Shown: piece by piece, positions 35,392 through 43,014 of the stretch | How positions within the stretch are numbered: the stretch's first letter is position 1 | How the letters are laid out: every line of letters starts with the position of its first letter | NCBI GenBank assembly: GCA_002429385.1 | Contig: DIZL01000005.1 | Coordinates: 62,001-126,000 of the forward strand | Source of the DNA: Prolixibacteraceae bacterium UBA6029 | GTDB taxonomy: Bacteria; Bacteroidota; Bacteroidia; Bacteroidales; Prolixibacteraceae | DNA length: 64,000 bases | Reading direction: 5' to 3' | Notes under the pieces: model-generated | Database searches by the model: none | What the model saw: only the letters and a program-made list of their open reading frames with translations | Told to the model about the DNA's origin: nothing | Program-made: the position numbers and the translations under genes

Positions 35392-36801
35392 ATGAAACAA
35401 ATTAATGTTCAAGTAAGCGTAAAAAAGATCCTTGCCGATACCATGACTCCGGTGAGTGTTTACCTGAAGTTCAGGAATTTATTTCCAAATTCAATTTTGC
35501 TGGAAAGTTCCGACTACCATGGTCACGAAAATGCCTATTCGTTTATCTGCATCAAGCCGATGGCTTGTTTTACCGCCGATGACGGGATGATCACTATCGA
35601 ATACAATGGACGTGGAAAGGAAAAGAAAACGATTTCTCCGGAGTGTACGGTTGATCAGCAACTCGATGCATTCTTCAAGTCGTTTGTTCTATCCGGAGAA
35701 ACAGAGAACCTTCCGGCTAATGGTTTATTCGGTTATATAAGCTATGATGCAGTGAAGTATTTCGAGAAAATTGAAATTACAGCTGAAGCAAAAGAGGCAT
35801 ACCGGATTCCGGAAGTGAAATACTGTTTTTACAAGTATATTGTGGCCATCGATCATCACAAGGACATGATTTACCTGATCGAAAACCTCATGGATGGTGA
35901 GGTCAAAGAAATTGGCCAGATCGAATCATTGCTGCGCAACCTGACCTTCTCTCCGACACAATTTGACACTGTTGGGGGTGAAGTTTCAAACATTACCAAC
36001 GAAGAATACAAATATATGGTAAGCAAAGGCAAGGAACATTGTTTCAGGGGCGATGTTTTTCAGATTGTACTCTCGCGCCAGTTTTCTCAAAAGTTTAAAG
36101 GAGATGAATTCAATGTATACCGGGCCTTGCGTTCGGTAAATCCTTCCCCCTATTTGTTTTACTTCGATTACGGAACATACCGTATATTCGGATCAAGTCC
36201 TGAAGCCGAGTTGAGAATTAAAAAGGATAGGGCAATTATTAACCCCATTGCCGGAACTTTTAAACGCTCCGGAAACGATGATGAAGACCGTCGTTCTGCT
36301 GAGCGTTTATGTGCCGATCCCAAGGAGAATGCAGAACATGTAATGTTGGTCGACCTTGCCCGCAATGATTTGAGCCGCAATGCCAGTGATGTAACCGTTG
36401 ACAGTTACCGGCAGGTGCAGTATTTTTCCCACGTTATTCACCTGGTATCGGAGGTTTCAGGCAAATTGCCTGAGAATACAAACATGATTACCGTTCTGGG
36501 GGATTCATTTCCGGCAGGCACATTGTCAGGAGCCCCAAAGCATCGTGCCATGCAATTGATTGATACCTATGAAAACCAACGGCGAAGTTATTACGGCGGC
36601 TGTATTGGTTACCTGGGATTTGACCAGACACTGAACCATGCCATCATGATCCGGTCATTCCTGAGTAAGGGAAGGACCCTTTTCTACCAGGCCGGTGCTG
36701 GGATTGTTGCCGACTCTCAGGAAGAAAACGAACTTCAGGAGGTCAATAACAAACTGGCCGCTCTGAAAAAAGCTCTGGAAATTGCAAAAGAGATTAATTA
36801 A
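35392..36801 (+). CDS. trpE: Anthranilate synthase component I
   Basis: Makes anthranilate from chorismate with ammonia delivered by TrpG. 469 residues. The N-terminal LLESS (residues 33-37) is the tryptophan-binding feedback motif, so the enzyme should be inhibited by Trp. The chorismate-binding domain shows IVLSRQF, FGSSPEAELRI, PIAGTFKR, DLARNDLSR and PAGTLSGAPKHRAM. First gene of trpEGDCFBA behind the tandem attenuator. Confidence 0.96.
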   Translation: MKQINVQVSVKKILADTMTPVSVYLKFRNLFPNSILLESSDYHGHENAYSFICIKPMACFTADDGMITIEYNGRGKEKKTISPECTVDQQLDAFFKSFVLSGETENLPANGLFGYISYDAVKYFEKIEITAEAKEAYRIPEVKYCFYKYIVAIDHHKDMIYLIENLMDGEVKEIGQIESLLRNLTFSPTQFDTVGGEVSNITNEEYKYMVSKGKEHCFRGDVFQIVLSRQFSQKFKGDEFNVYRALRSVNPSPYLFYFDYGTYRIFGSSPEAELRIKKDRAIINPIAGTFKRSGNDDEDRRSAERLCADPKENAEHVMLVDLARNDLSRNASDVTVDSYRQVQYFSHVIHLVSEVSGKLPENTNMITVLGDSFPAGTLSGAPKHRAMQLIDTYENQRRSYYGGCIGYLGFDQTLNHAIMIRSFLSKGRTLFYQAGAGIVADSQEENELQEVNNKLAALKKALEIAKEIN

Positions 36802-36823
36802 CCCGCAATAACCAATCAACAAT

Positions 36824-36911
36824 GTTACGAGTTGCGGGTTACGTGAAACCTTGGAACCCGCAACCCATAACCCGTAACATGAAACTTATAATCCGGAATT
36901 TGAAACTTGAA
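36824..36911. repeat. 7-bp phased inverted element between trpE and trpG
   Basis: Heptads in register: GTTACGA, GTTGCGG, GTTACGT, then after 11 bases ACCCGCA, ACCCATA, ACCCGTA, ACATGAA, ACTTATA, ATCCGGA, ATTTGAA, ACTTGAA. The first three and the next three are reverse complements, so the transcript folds into a hairpin inside the trp operon. Confidence 0.6.
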
Positions 36912-36922
36912 AATATATAATC

Positions 36923-37495
36923 ATGAAAATAGTAGTCATAGATAATTACGATTCGTTCACCTACAACCTGGTACATGCCATCAAAAAGCTTTCAGGCTTA
37001 CCTGTTGATGTATACCGCAACGATGAAATCGCCCTTGAAGATCTTGATCAGTATGATAAAATCGTATTGTCACCCGGTCCGGGAATTCCTGTAGAAGCAG
37101 GCTTATTGCTTGACATTATCCGCAGGTATTCACCTACCAAAAGCATTCTTGGGGTATGTCTTGGGCACCAGGCCATTGGTGAGGCTTTTGGGGGTACGTT
37201 AACAAATATGAACCGCGTCTTGCACGGTATATCAACTCCGGTTACAAAAGCCGAAACTGCTACCATACTGTTTGATGGCCTCCCCGGGACTTTTCAGGCG
37301 GGTCGTTACCATTCATGGATTGTTAATTCTGAGGGTCTGCCAGATTGTTTACAAGTAACCAGTTACGATGACAAAGGAATGATCATGTCGATGAAACATA
37401 CTACATTTGACGTGGAAGGGGTACAGTTTCACCCCGAATCGGTGCTTACCCCCCTTGGCGGGCAAATCATTGAGAACTGGCTGAAGAAGAGTTGA
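36923..37495 (+). CDS. trpG: Anthranilate synthase component II (glutamine amidotransferase)
   Basis: 190 residues, class I glutamine amidotransferase. DNYDSFTYNL at the start, SPGPGIP, the nucleophile-elbow GVCLGHQAIGEAFGG with the catalytic Cys, and the His-Glu of GVQFHPESV complete the triad. Supplies ammonia to TrpE. Lies 121 bp after trpE, with a phased-repeat hairpin in the gap. Confidence 0.95.
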   Translation: MKIVVIDNYDSFTYNLVHAIKKLSGLPVDVYRNDEIALEDLDQYDKIVLSPGPGIPVEAGLLLDIIRRYSPTKSILGVCLGHQAIGEAFGGTLTNMNRVLHGISTPVTKAETATILFDGLPGTFQAGRYHSWIVNSEGLPDCLQVTSYDDKGMIMSMKHTTFDVEGVQFHPESVLTPLGGQIIENWLKKS

Positions 37496-37518
37496 GTGGC
37501 AACATTTATTAAACTTCA

Positions 37519-37618
37519 GTCATTTATGGTCATATGTTTCACGTCATTTATTGTCATTTACTTCGTGTTCCGTTTCAATTAATGACAACCAATGACTTAA
37601 TGACAATCAATGACAACC
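37519..37618. repeat. GTCATT/AATGAC phased inverted element, copy 2
   Basis: GTCATT words with mostly 10-base spacing (37519-37562) followed by AATGAC words (37581-37618: AATGACAACC, AATGACTT, AATGACAATC, AATGACAACC). Same words and order as 15162-15246. Lies between trpG and trpD. Confidence 0.6.
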
Positions 37619-37648
37619 TATTAAATTGATATTTGAAATTTAGAAATA

Positions 37649-38656
37649 ATGAAAGATACTTTAAATTACTTATTCGAAGGCAACAGCCTGAGCAAAACCG
37701 AAGCTCATCAGATGCTTGTCGGAATAGCAGAAGGGAAGTATTCAGATGCCGAAATTGCGGCATTTCTGACTGTTTTTAGGATGCGCAGGATTCAAGCTGA
37801 TGAATTGACAGGTTTTAGGCAGGCATTGCTTGATTTATGCGTTGCAATTGACCTTTCGGAATATAATACAATTGACGTTGTAGGAACCGGTGGCGATGGA
37901 AAAAATACATTTAATATTTCCACACTCAGTTCTTTTGTACTGGCAGGGGCGGGCATCAAAGTGACCAAACACGGTAACTATGGATTATCATCCATCAGCG
38001 GATCATCCAATATGTTTGAATACTTTGGTTATCAGTTCAGCAACAATAGTGACAAATTGCATCGAGAAGTGGAGGAAGCAGGTATTTGTTTCCTCCATGC
38101 ACCACTGTTTCATCCGGCCATGAAAAGTGTTGGTTCTGTCAGGAAAGCCCTGAAAGTAAAAACACTTTTCAATATGATGGGACCGATTATCAATCCCTCA
38201 TTCCCCAAAAACCAGTTGGTTGGTGTTTACAACCTCGAGGTCATGGATCTTTATCAACAGGTTTTCAGTCAAAGCGGACAAAATTACGTGATTGTACATA
38301 GCCTGGATGGCTACGATGAGATTTCGCTTACCGGTGATGCACGCTTTGTGTCGAACCAGACTGAAGATAACCTCACTCCCGCCGATTTTGGTTTTGCACC
38401 GGTTTCTCAGAATGAACTTTTTGGCGGAGAAACAGTTGAAGAGGCTGCTAAAATATTCAAAAGTGTATTGGAAGGAAATGGTCAGCAAGCGCAGCAGAAT
38501 GTGGTGATTGCCAACACTGCGCTGGGGATACAATGTGTCTTTCCGGAGAGATCACTGTCTGATTGTGTAGCTGAAGCCACCGAATCGCTGAAAAGTAAAA
38601 AGGCACTGGGAGCATTAAAAAAACTGATGGGACTTCAACCCACTCATGGTCATTAA
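37649..38656 (+). CDS. trpD: Anthranilate phosphoribosyltransferase
   Basis: Joins anthranilate to PRPP. 335 residues. VVGTGGDGKNTFNIST is the PRPP-binding loop, KHGNYGLSSISGSSNMFE holds the anthranilate/metal region, and NMMGPIINP the following conserved block. Third gene of the operon. Confidence 0.95.
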   Translation: MKDTLNYLFEGNSLSKTEAHQMLVGIAEGKYSDAEIAAFLTVFRMRRIQADELTGFRQALLDLCVAIDLSEYNTIDVVGTGGDGKNTFNISTLSSFVLAGAGIKVTKHGNYGLSSISGSSNMFEYFGYQFSNNSDKLHREVEEAGICFLHAPLFHPAMKSVGSVRKALKVKTLFNMMGPIINPSFPKNQLVGVYNLEVMDLYQQVFSQSGQNYVIVHSLDGYDEISLTGDARFVSNQTEDNLTPADFGFAPVSQNELFGGETVEEAAKIFKSVLEGNGQQAQQNVVIANTALGIQCVFPERSLSDCVAEATESLKSKKALGALKKLMGLQPTHGH

Positions 38657-38753
38657 AAGTCAATTGTTTCAATTCATCCAATTTTTACTGTGAATTACTT
38701 AATGAATAAAAATGACATGGCATAACACACAACTTTAAGCTTGATATTTCTAT

Positions 38754-39539
38754 ATGACAATACTTGACAAAATAAACAACAATAAGCGGATTGAAATTGC
38801 AGAAGCAAAAAGTAAAGTTTCGCTGGAACAACTGAAAGAGTCGCCTTATTTTAAGCGAAAGATTATCTCGCTGAAAACCGCCCTTCTGGCTGATGGAGCC
38901 AGCGGAGTGATTGCCGAATATAAGACCAAATCACCGTCCAGGGGAGTAATCAGCGATACGGCTGAAGCTTCAGAAGTGACCGAATCCTATGTCAGGGCAG
39001 GTGCCAGCGGCTTGTCGGTTCTTACGGATAATTATTTCTTTGGAGGATCATTTGACGATTTGGCCAAGGCACGCTGGGCAAATCCAAGCACCCCGATTCT
39101 GCGTAAAGATTTTATGCTAGATCCCTATCAGGTTTATGAAGCCAGGGCTCACGGCGCCGATGTGATTTTATTGATTGCCGAAAGTCTGAGCAAGTCGTTG
39201 CTGCTCGAACTTGCTCAAACGGCCAAAGAAATAGGGATGGAAGTTCTGGTGGAGGTTCACAGTTCCGAAGAATTGGAGAAGCTTAATCCCCTGGTTGATC
39301 TGGTGGGTATAAATAACCGTAACCTGAAAACGTTCGAGGTGGACATCCAAACCTCCGTTAGCCTGGGCGCCTTGATTCCGGAGCAGTACGTGAAAATATC
39401 AGAAAGTGGAATTTCTGATCCTGAAAGCATTTCTCAGCTTAAGGAAGTTGGTTTCAACGGTTTCCTGATTGGCGAAACCTTTATGAAAACCGACAATCCC
39501 GGCAAAGCCTGTGCGAAGTTTATTGAACAATTGAAGTAG
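38754..39539 (+). CDS. trpC: Indole-3-glycerol phosphate synthase
   Basis: 261-residue TIM barrel. AEYKTKSPSRGVI carries the conserved Lys and KxxSPS motif, LTDNYFFGGS, LRKDFMLDPYQVYEARAHGAD with the catalytic Lys, LVEVHSSEEL, GINNRNLKTFEVD and SESGISDPESI follow in family order. Not fused to trpF. Preceded by 97 bp without a recognised site. Confidence 0.95.
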   Translation: MTILDKINNNKRIEIAEAKSKVSLEQLKESPYFKRKIISLKTALLADGASGVIAEYKTKSPSRGVISDTAEASEVTESYVRAGASGLSVLTDNYFFGGSFDDLAKARWANPSTPILRKDFMLDPYQVYEARAHGADVILLIAESLSKSLLLELAQTAKEIGMEVLVEVHSSEELEKLNPLVDLVGINNRNLKTFEVDIQTSVSLGALIPEQYVKISESGISDPESISQLKEVGFNGFLIGETFMKTDNPGKACAKFIEQLK

Positions 39540-39587
39540 ATATTGGGCGACTGTATCTAAGTCAGTCGTTTAATAAAAAACATTGTG

Positions 39588-40226
39588 ATGAGTGAATTGA
39601 AAGTAAAGGTATGTGGAATGCATGACCCTGAGAACATTTCAGGAGTAGTTGCTGCTTTGCCTGATTATATAGGCCTCATTTTTTATCCTCAAAGCAAACG
39701 TTTTGCAGGCATGGAACCTATATCAGAAATCTTGGATGCTATTCCGCCTACAGTAAAGAAAGTTGGTGTTTTTGTCGGTGAAACTTCTACAAAAGTTATA
39801 GAAGTCTGCCAAAGCTGGAATTTGGATGTTGTGCAGTTGCATGGTAAGGAAAGTCCTGAATACTGTAAGAAAATCCAGGAATCAGGAGTTACTGTATTTA
39901 AAGCCTTTTCGGTTGATGAGCATTTTGACTTTGAAAAGCTGGGCGCATATTCCCGGGTGTGCAACTACTTTTTATTCGACACAAAAGGTTTACTGCCCGG
40001 AGGAACCGGACATAAATTCAACTGGCAATTGCTCGATAATTACAAAGGTGAAGTTCCTTTCTTCCTGAGTGGAGGCATTGGCCCGGGGGATCTTGAAGCA
40101 ATAGGGAAATTCAGGCATCCCATGTTGTTCGGTATTGATATAAACAGTGGTTTCGAAATCAGTCCAGCTATGAAGGATGTCCGAAAAGTAAATGAATTTA
40201 TAACGGAAATAAGGTCCGTTATCTAA
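39588..40226 (+). CDS. trpF: Phosphoribosylanthranilate isomerase
   Basis: 212 residues from the ATG at 39588 (a GTG three bases earlier is less likely). VKVCGMHDPENI has the catalytic Cys; VVQLHGKESPEYC and the Asp of LFDTKG complete the barrel site; FLSGGIGPGDLE is the phosphate loop. Amadori rearrangement step of Trp synthesis. Confidence 0.94.
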   Translation: MSELKVKVCGMHDPENISGVVAALPDYIGLIFYPQSKRFAGMEPISEILDAIPPTVKKVGVFVGETSTKVIEVCQSWNLDVVQLHGKESPEYCKKIQESGVTVFKAFSVDEHFDFEKLGAYSRVCNYFLFDTKGLLPGGTGHKFNWQLLDNYKGEVPFFLSGGIGPGDLEAIGKFRHPMLFGIDINSGFEISPAMKDVRKVNEFITEIRSVI

Positions 40227-40268
40227 AGTCTATAGTCTAAAATCTAAGGTCTAAAATCTATTATCTTA
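40220..40268. repeat. 7-bp phased TCTAA array between trpF and trpB
   Basis: Seven heptads in register: TATCTAA, AGTCTAT, AGTCTAA, AATCTAA, GGTCTAA, AATCTAT, TATCTTA. The first contains the trpF stop codon; the array ends 6 bases before the trpB ATG, filling the whole gap. Confidence 0.6.
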
Positions 40269-40274
40269 AAAAAT

Positions 40275-41456
40275 ATGAATTACCAGGTAAACGAAAAAGG
40301 TTATTACGGCGAGTTCGGTGGAGCTTACATCCCCGAAATGATGGTGCCGAATATTGAAGAACTGAGTTCGAGATACCTTGAAATTATCAACTCGTACGAT
40401 TTCAGGCAGGAATTTGTTGATCTTCTGAAGAATTATGCAGGTCGTCCATCTCCCTTATATCTGGCCAAAAGGCTTTCAGAAAAATATCAAAGCAACATTT
40501 ATCTGAAACGTGAGGATTTAAATCATACCGGTTCGCATAAGATCAACAATACCATCGGGCAAATTCTGGTCGCTAAAAAGTTGGGCAAGCACCGCATCAT
40601 TGCTGAAACCGGGGCAGGTCAGCATGGGCTGGCAACAGCAACGGTATGCGCACTGATGGGACTAAAGTGTATTGTCTATATGGGTGCGGTTGATGTGGAG
40701 CGTCAGGCCCCGAATGTGAAGAAAATGCGCATGCTGGGCGCTGAAGTGATTCCGGCGCTGAGTGGCAACCAGACACTGAAAGATGCTACCAATGAAGCGA
40801 TGCGCGACTGGATCAACAATCCGGTGGATACGCATTACATCATCGGTTCTGTAGTTGGTCCGCATCCTTATCCCGACATGGTGGCAAGGTTTCAATCGGT
40901 TATTTCAGAAGAAATACGGTGGCAGCTCGATGAGCAGACCGGCCGCGAAAATCCTACCAGGGTGATTGCCTGCGTTGGCGGAGGAAGCAACGCAGCCGGT
41001 GCTTTTTACCATTTTCTGGATCAGGAAGATGTAGAATTGATTGGAGTTGAGGCAGCAGGAAAGGGCATCGAAACACAGGAAACTGCCGCCACACTGACAC
41101 TTGGTTCTCCTGGAGTTTTACACAGTTCACGTTCTATTCTCATGCAAACCCGGGATGGACAGATTGCTGAGCCATACTCGATATCGGCTGGATTGGATTA
41201 TCCGGGGATCGGGCCCATGCATGCACATTTGTTTAAAACCAAACGGGCCAGATACATCTGGGCCACTGATGATGAAGTTCTTGATTCGGCCCTCGAACTG
41301 ACTCAGTTGGAAGGCATCATACCTGCGCTCGAATCGGCTCACGCCCTGGCGGCCCTCAAAAAGATTCATCTGAAGCCTGGGGAAGTGACTGTGGTTAATA
41401 TCTCCGGAAGAGGCGATAAGGACATGGAAACCTATCTGAAACACTTTGGCTATTGA
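40275..41456 (+). CDS. trpB: Tryptophan synthase beta chain
   Basis: 393 residues, PLP enzyme condensing indole with serine. GEFGGAYIPEMM at the start, HTGSHKINNT with the PLP Lys, GAGQHGLATAT, CVGGGSNAAGAF (phosphate-binding GGGSNA) and ISGRGDKD near the end. Of the TrpB1 type, partner of TrpA. Confidence 0.96.
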   Translation: MNYQVNEKGYYGEFGGAYIPEMMVPNIEELSSRYLEIINSYDFRQEFVDLLKNYAGRPSPLYLAKRLSEKYQSNIYLKREDLNHTGSHKINNTIGQILVAKKLGKHRIIAETGAGQHGLATATVCALMGLKCIVYMGAVDVERQAPNVKKMRMLGAEVIPALSGNQTLKDATNEAMRDWINNPVDTHYIIGSVVGPHPYPDMVARFQSVISEEIRWQLDEQTGRENPTRVIACVGGGSNAAGAFYHFLDQEDVELIGVEAAGKGIETQETAATLTLGSPGVLHSSRSILMQTRDGQIAEPYSISAGLDYPGIGPMHAHLFKTKRARYIWATDDEVLDSALELTQLEGIIPALESAHALAALKKIHLKPGEVTVVNISGRGDKDMETYLKHFGY

Positions 41457-41537
41457 AGGGATTATTCAGCGGTTGACCCAAAGTCACCTACTGACTAATC
41501 ATCTGCAGAGCAAGATTAAATTATATAAACAAAAATC

Positions 41538-42320
41538 ATGAACAACAGAATAAATAAGCTTTTCCAGGAGAAAAAGGAAGGAATACTTTCGGTCTATTTC
41601 ACTGCCGGCTATCCGAATCTGGACGATACCATACCAATGATCCAGGCCTTGCAGTCGAATGGCGTTGATTTAATCGAAATCGGGATGCCTTTTTCAGATC
41701 CTATAGCAGATGGACCGGTGATCCAGCATAGCAGTCTGATTGCACTGCAAAATGGCATGAGTGTAAGCAAGTTGTTTGACCAGCTGAAAAACATCCGCCA
41801 ATCGGTTGAAATTCCCCTTATCCTGATGGGTTACATCAATCCGGTACTTCAGTATGGCGTGGATGCTTTTTGCCAAAAATGCAGCGAAATTGGCATCGAC
41901 GGGCTGATTATCCCTGATTTACCTTTAACCGTTTACGAGGAAGAATTCAAAACAATTTTTGAAGCCCATAACCTGCACAATATTTTCCTGATCACCCCCC
42001 AAACATCCGAAGAGCGTATCCGGACCATCGACCAGGCTTCGACCGGTTTTATATATATGGTTTCGAGTAATGCCACAACAGGGGCAAAGGCCACCGTTTC
42101 CGACTTCCAGAAAGACTATTTCGAACGGGTAAATTCACTCTCCCTGAACAATAAACGGTTGATCGGGTTTGGAATCTCTAACGCGGAAACATTCCGTAAT
42201 GCCTGTCAATATGCCAGTGGTGCAATCCTGGGAAGCGCCTTTGTCAAAGCATTGGATGGACCCGGTACACTTGATCTGAAAGTATCCGGTTTTATTAATT
42301 CTATTGTAATAAAATCGTAA
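41538..42320 (+). CDS. trpA: Tryptophan synthase alpha chain
   Basis: 260-residue TIM barrel that splits indole-3-glycerol phosphate. IEIGMPFSDPIADGPVIQ holds the catalytic Glu, IIPDLPLTVYEE the catalytic Asp, and GFGISNAETF the phosphate site. Last gene of the trp operon; no clear terminator follows in the 140 bp before the next gene. Confidence 0.96.
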   Translation: MNNRINKLFQEKKEGILSVYFTAGYPNLDDTIPMIQALQSNGVDLIEIGMPFSDPIADGPVIQHSSLIALQNGMSVSKLFDQLKNIRQSVEIPLILMGYINPVLQYGVDAFCQKCSEIGIDGLIIPDLPLTVYEEEFKTIFEAHNLHNIFLITPQTSEERIRTIDQASTGFIYMVSSNATTGAKATVSDFQKDYFERVNSLSLNNKRLIGFGISNAETFRNACQYASGAILGSAFVKALDGPGTLDLKVSGFINSIVIKS

Positions 42321-42461
42321 TCTATTAACTGTTATTTTGTGTTATATAATTATGTCATTAAAGATGTTTTGAAACAGATTTAACTAAAAAACAGATATCC
42401 GGTTGTTATTCAATGCCTTATTTGTTAAAATACTCATCGACCAGGTTAAACTGTGTTAATC

Positions 42462-42731
42462 ATGATAAACGACATACAATTATATCTTAAAAAAGGGTTA
42501 TATTCATACAGTAATTTAGAAACACAAAAAGCAGCAACCATGTTAGAGTACGCAAAAGTTATATTACCCAAAGTTAGTTTTAGCCGGGACTTGTTCCGGA
42601 AAGAATTGACAAAGTGCATTAACTGGATGAGTGATTCAGAAATCAATCATTTAAAAGAATGGTGTTTCGAAAACTTCAGGGAAATGTACCCTGATATCCT
42701 TACTAATGCCTTTGCAATGAAAGTGGCATGA
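42462..42731 (+). CDS. Small hypothetical protein after the trp operon
   Basis: 89 residues from the ATG at 42462 (an in-frame GTG at 42453 would add three). Predicted mostly helical, with YSYSNLETQKAATMLEYAKVILPKV and two Cys residues; no family recognised. A strong terminator lies 76 bp downstream. There is no sign of a function in Trp metabolism apart from position. Confidence 0.55.
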   Translation: MINDIQLYLKKGLYSYSNLETQKAATMLEYAKVILPKVSFSRDLFRKELTKCINWMSDSEINHLKEWCFENFREMYPDILTNAFAMKVA

Positions 42732-42806
42732 TCAGTGATGTAAATTGAACTTTCAGGCCTTTGGCCATTTAGCTTTCCCGATTTTGGGAAATCAGTATTA
42801 ACTCTT

Positions 42807-42835
42807 AAGGCTTCCATATAGTGGAAGCCTTTTTC
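42807..42835 (+). terminator. Intrinsic terminator after the small hypothetical gene
   Basis: AAGGCTTCCA and TGGAAGCCTT form a perfect 10-bp stem with a 5-base loop, followed by TTTTCTTT. Confidence 0.85.
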
Positions 42836-42875
42836 TTTGGAATTGTATTCTACAGTATTGAAATCAGGTTATTGC

Positions 42876-42997
42876 GGATCACATGATATTATTGTGGGGA
42901 AAGCAAAGTCAATGGTAAGATTTTTTCAAAAAAAGCATACCTGAATATTGGTCTTGATCCCGGCTAGCCGGGACCCCACAATAATGTCATGTGATCC
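42876..42997. repeat. Element with 24-bp inverted ends and palindromic core
   Basis: Arms at 42876-42899 and 42974-42997 are reverse complements at 23 of 24 positions (outer GGATCACATGA, inner TTATTGTGGGG). Between them lies a perfect 14-bp palindrome CCCGGCTAGCCGGG (42959-42972). No reading frame inside. It sits between two convergent genes. It could be a MITE/REP-like element or a large RNA hairpin. Confidence 0.7.
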
Positions 42998-43014
42998 AGC
43001 ATAATCACCAGTCT

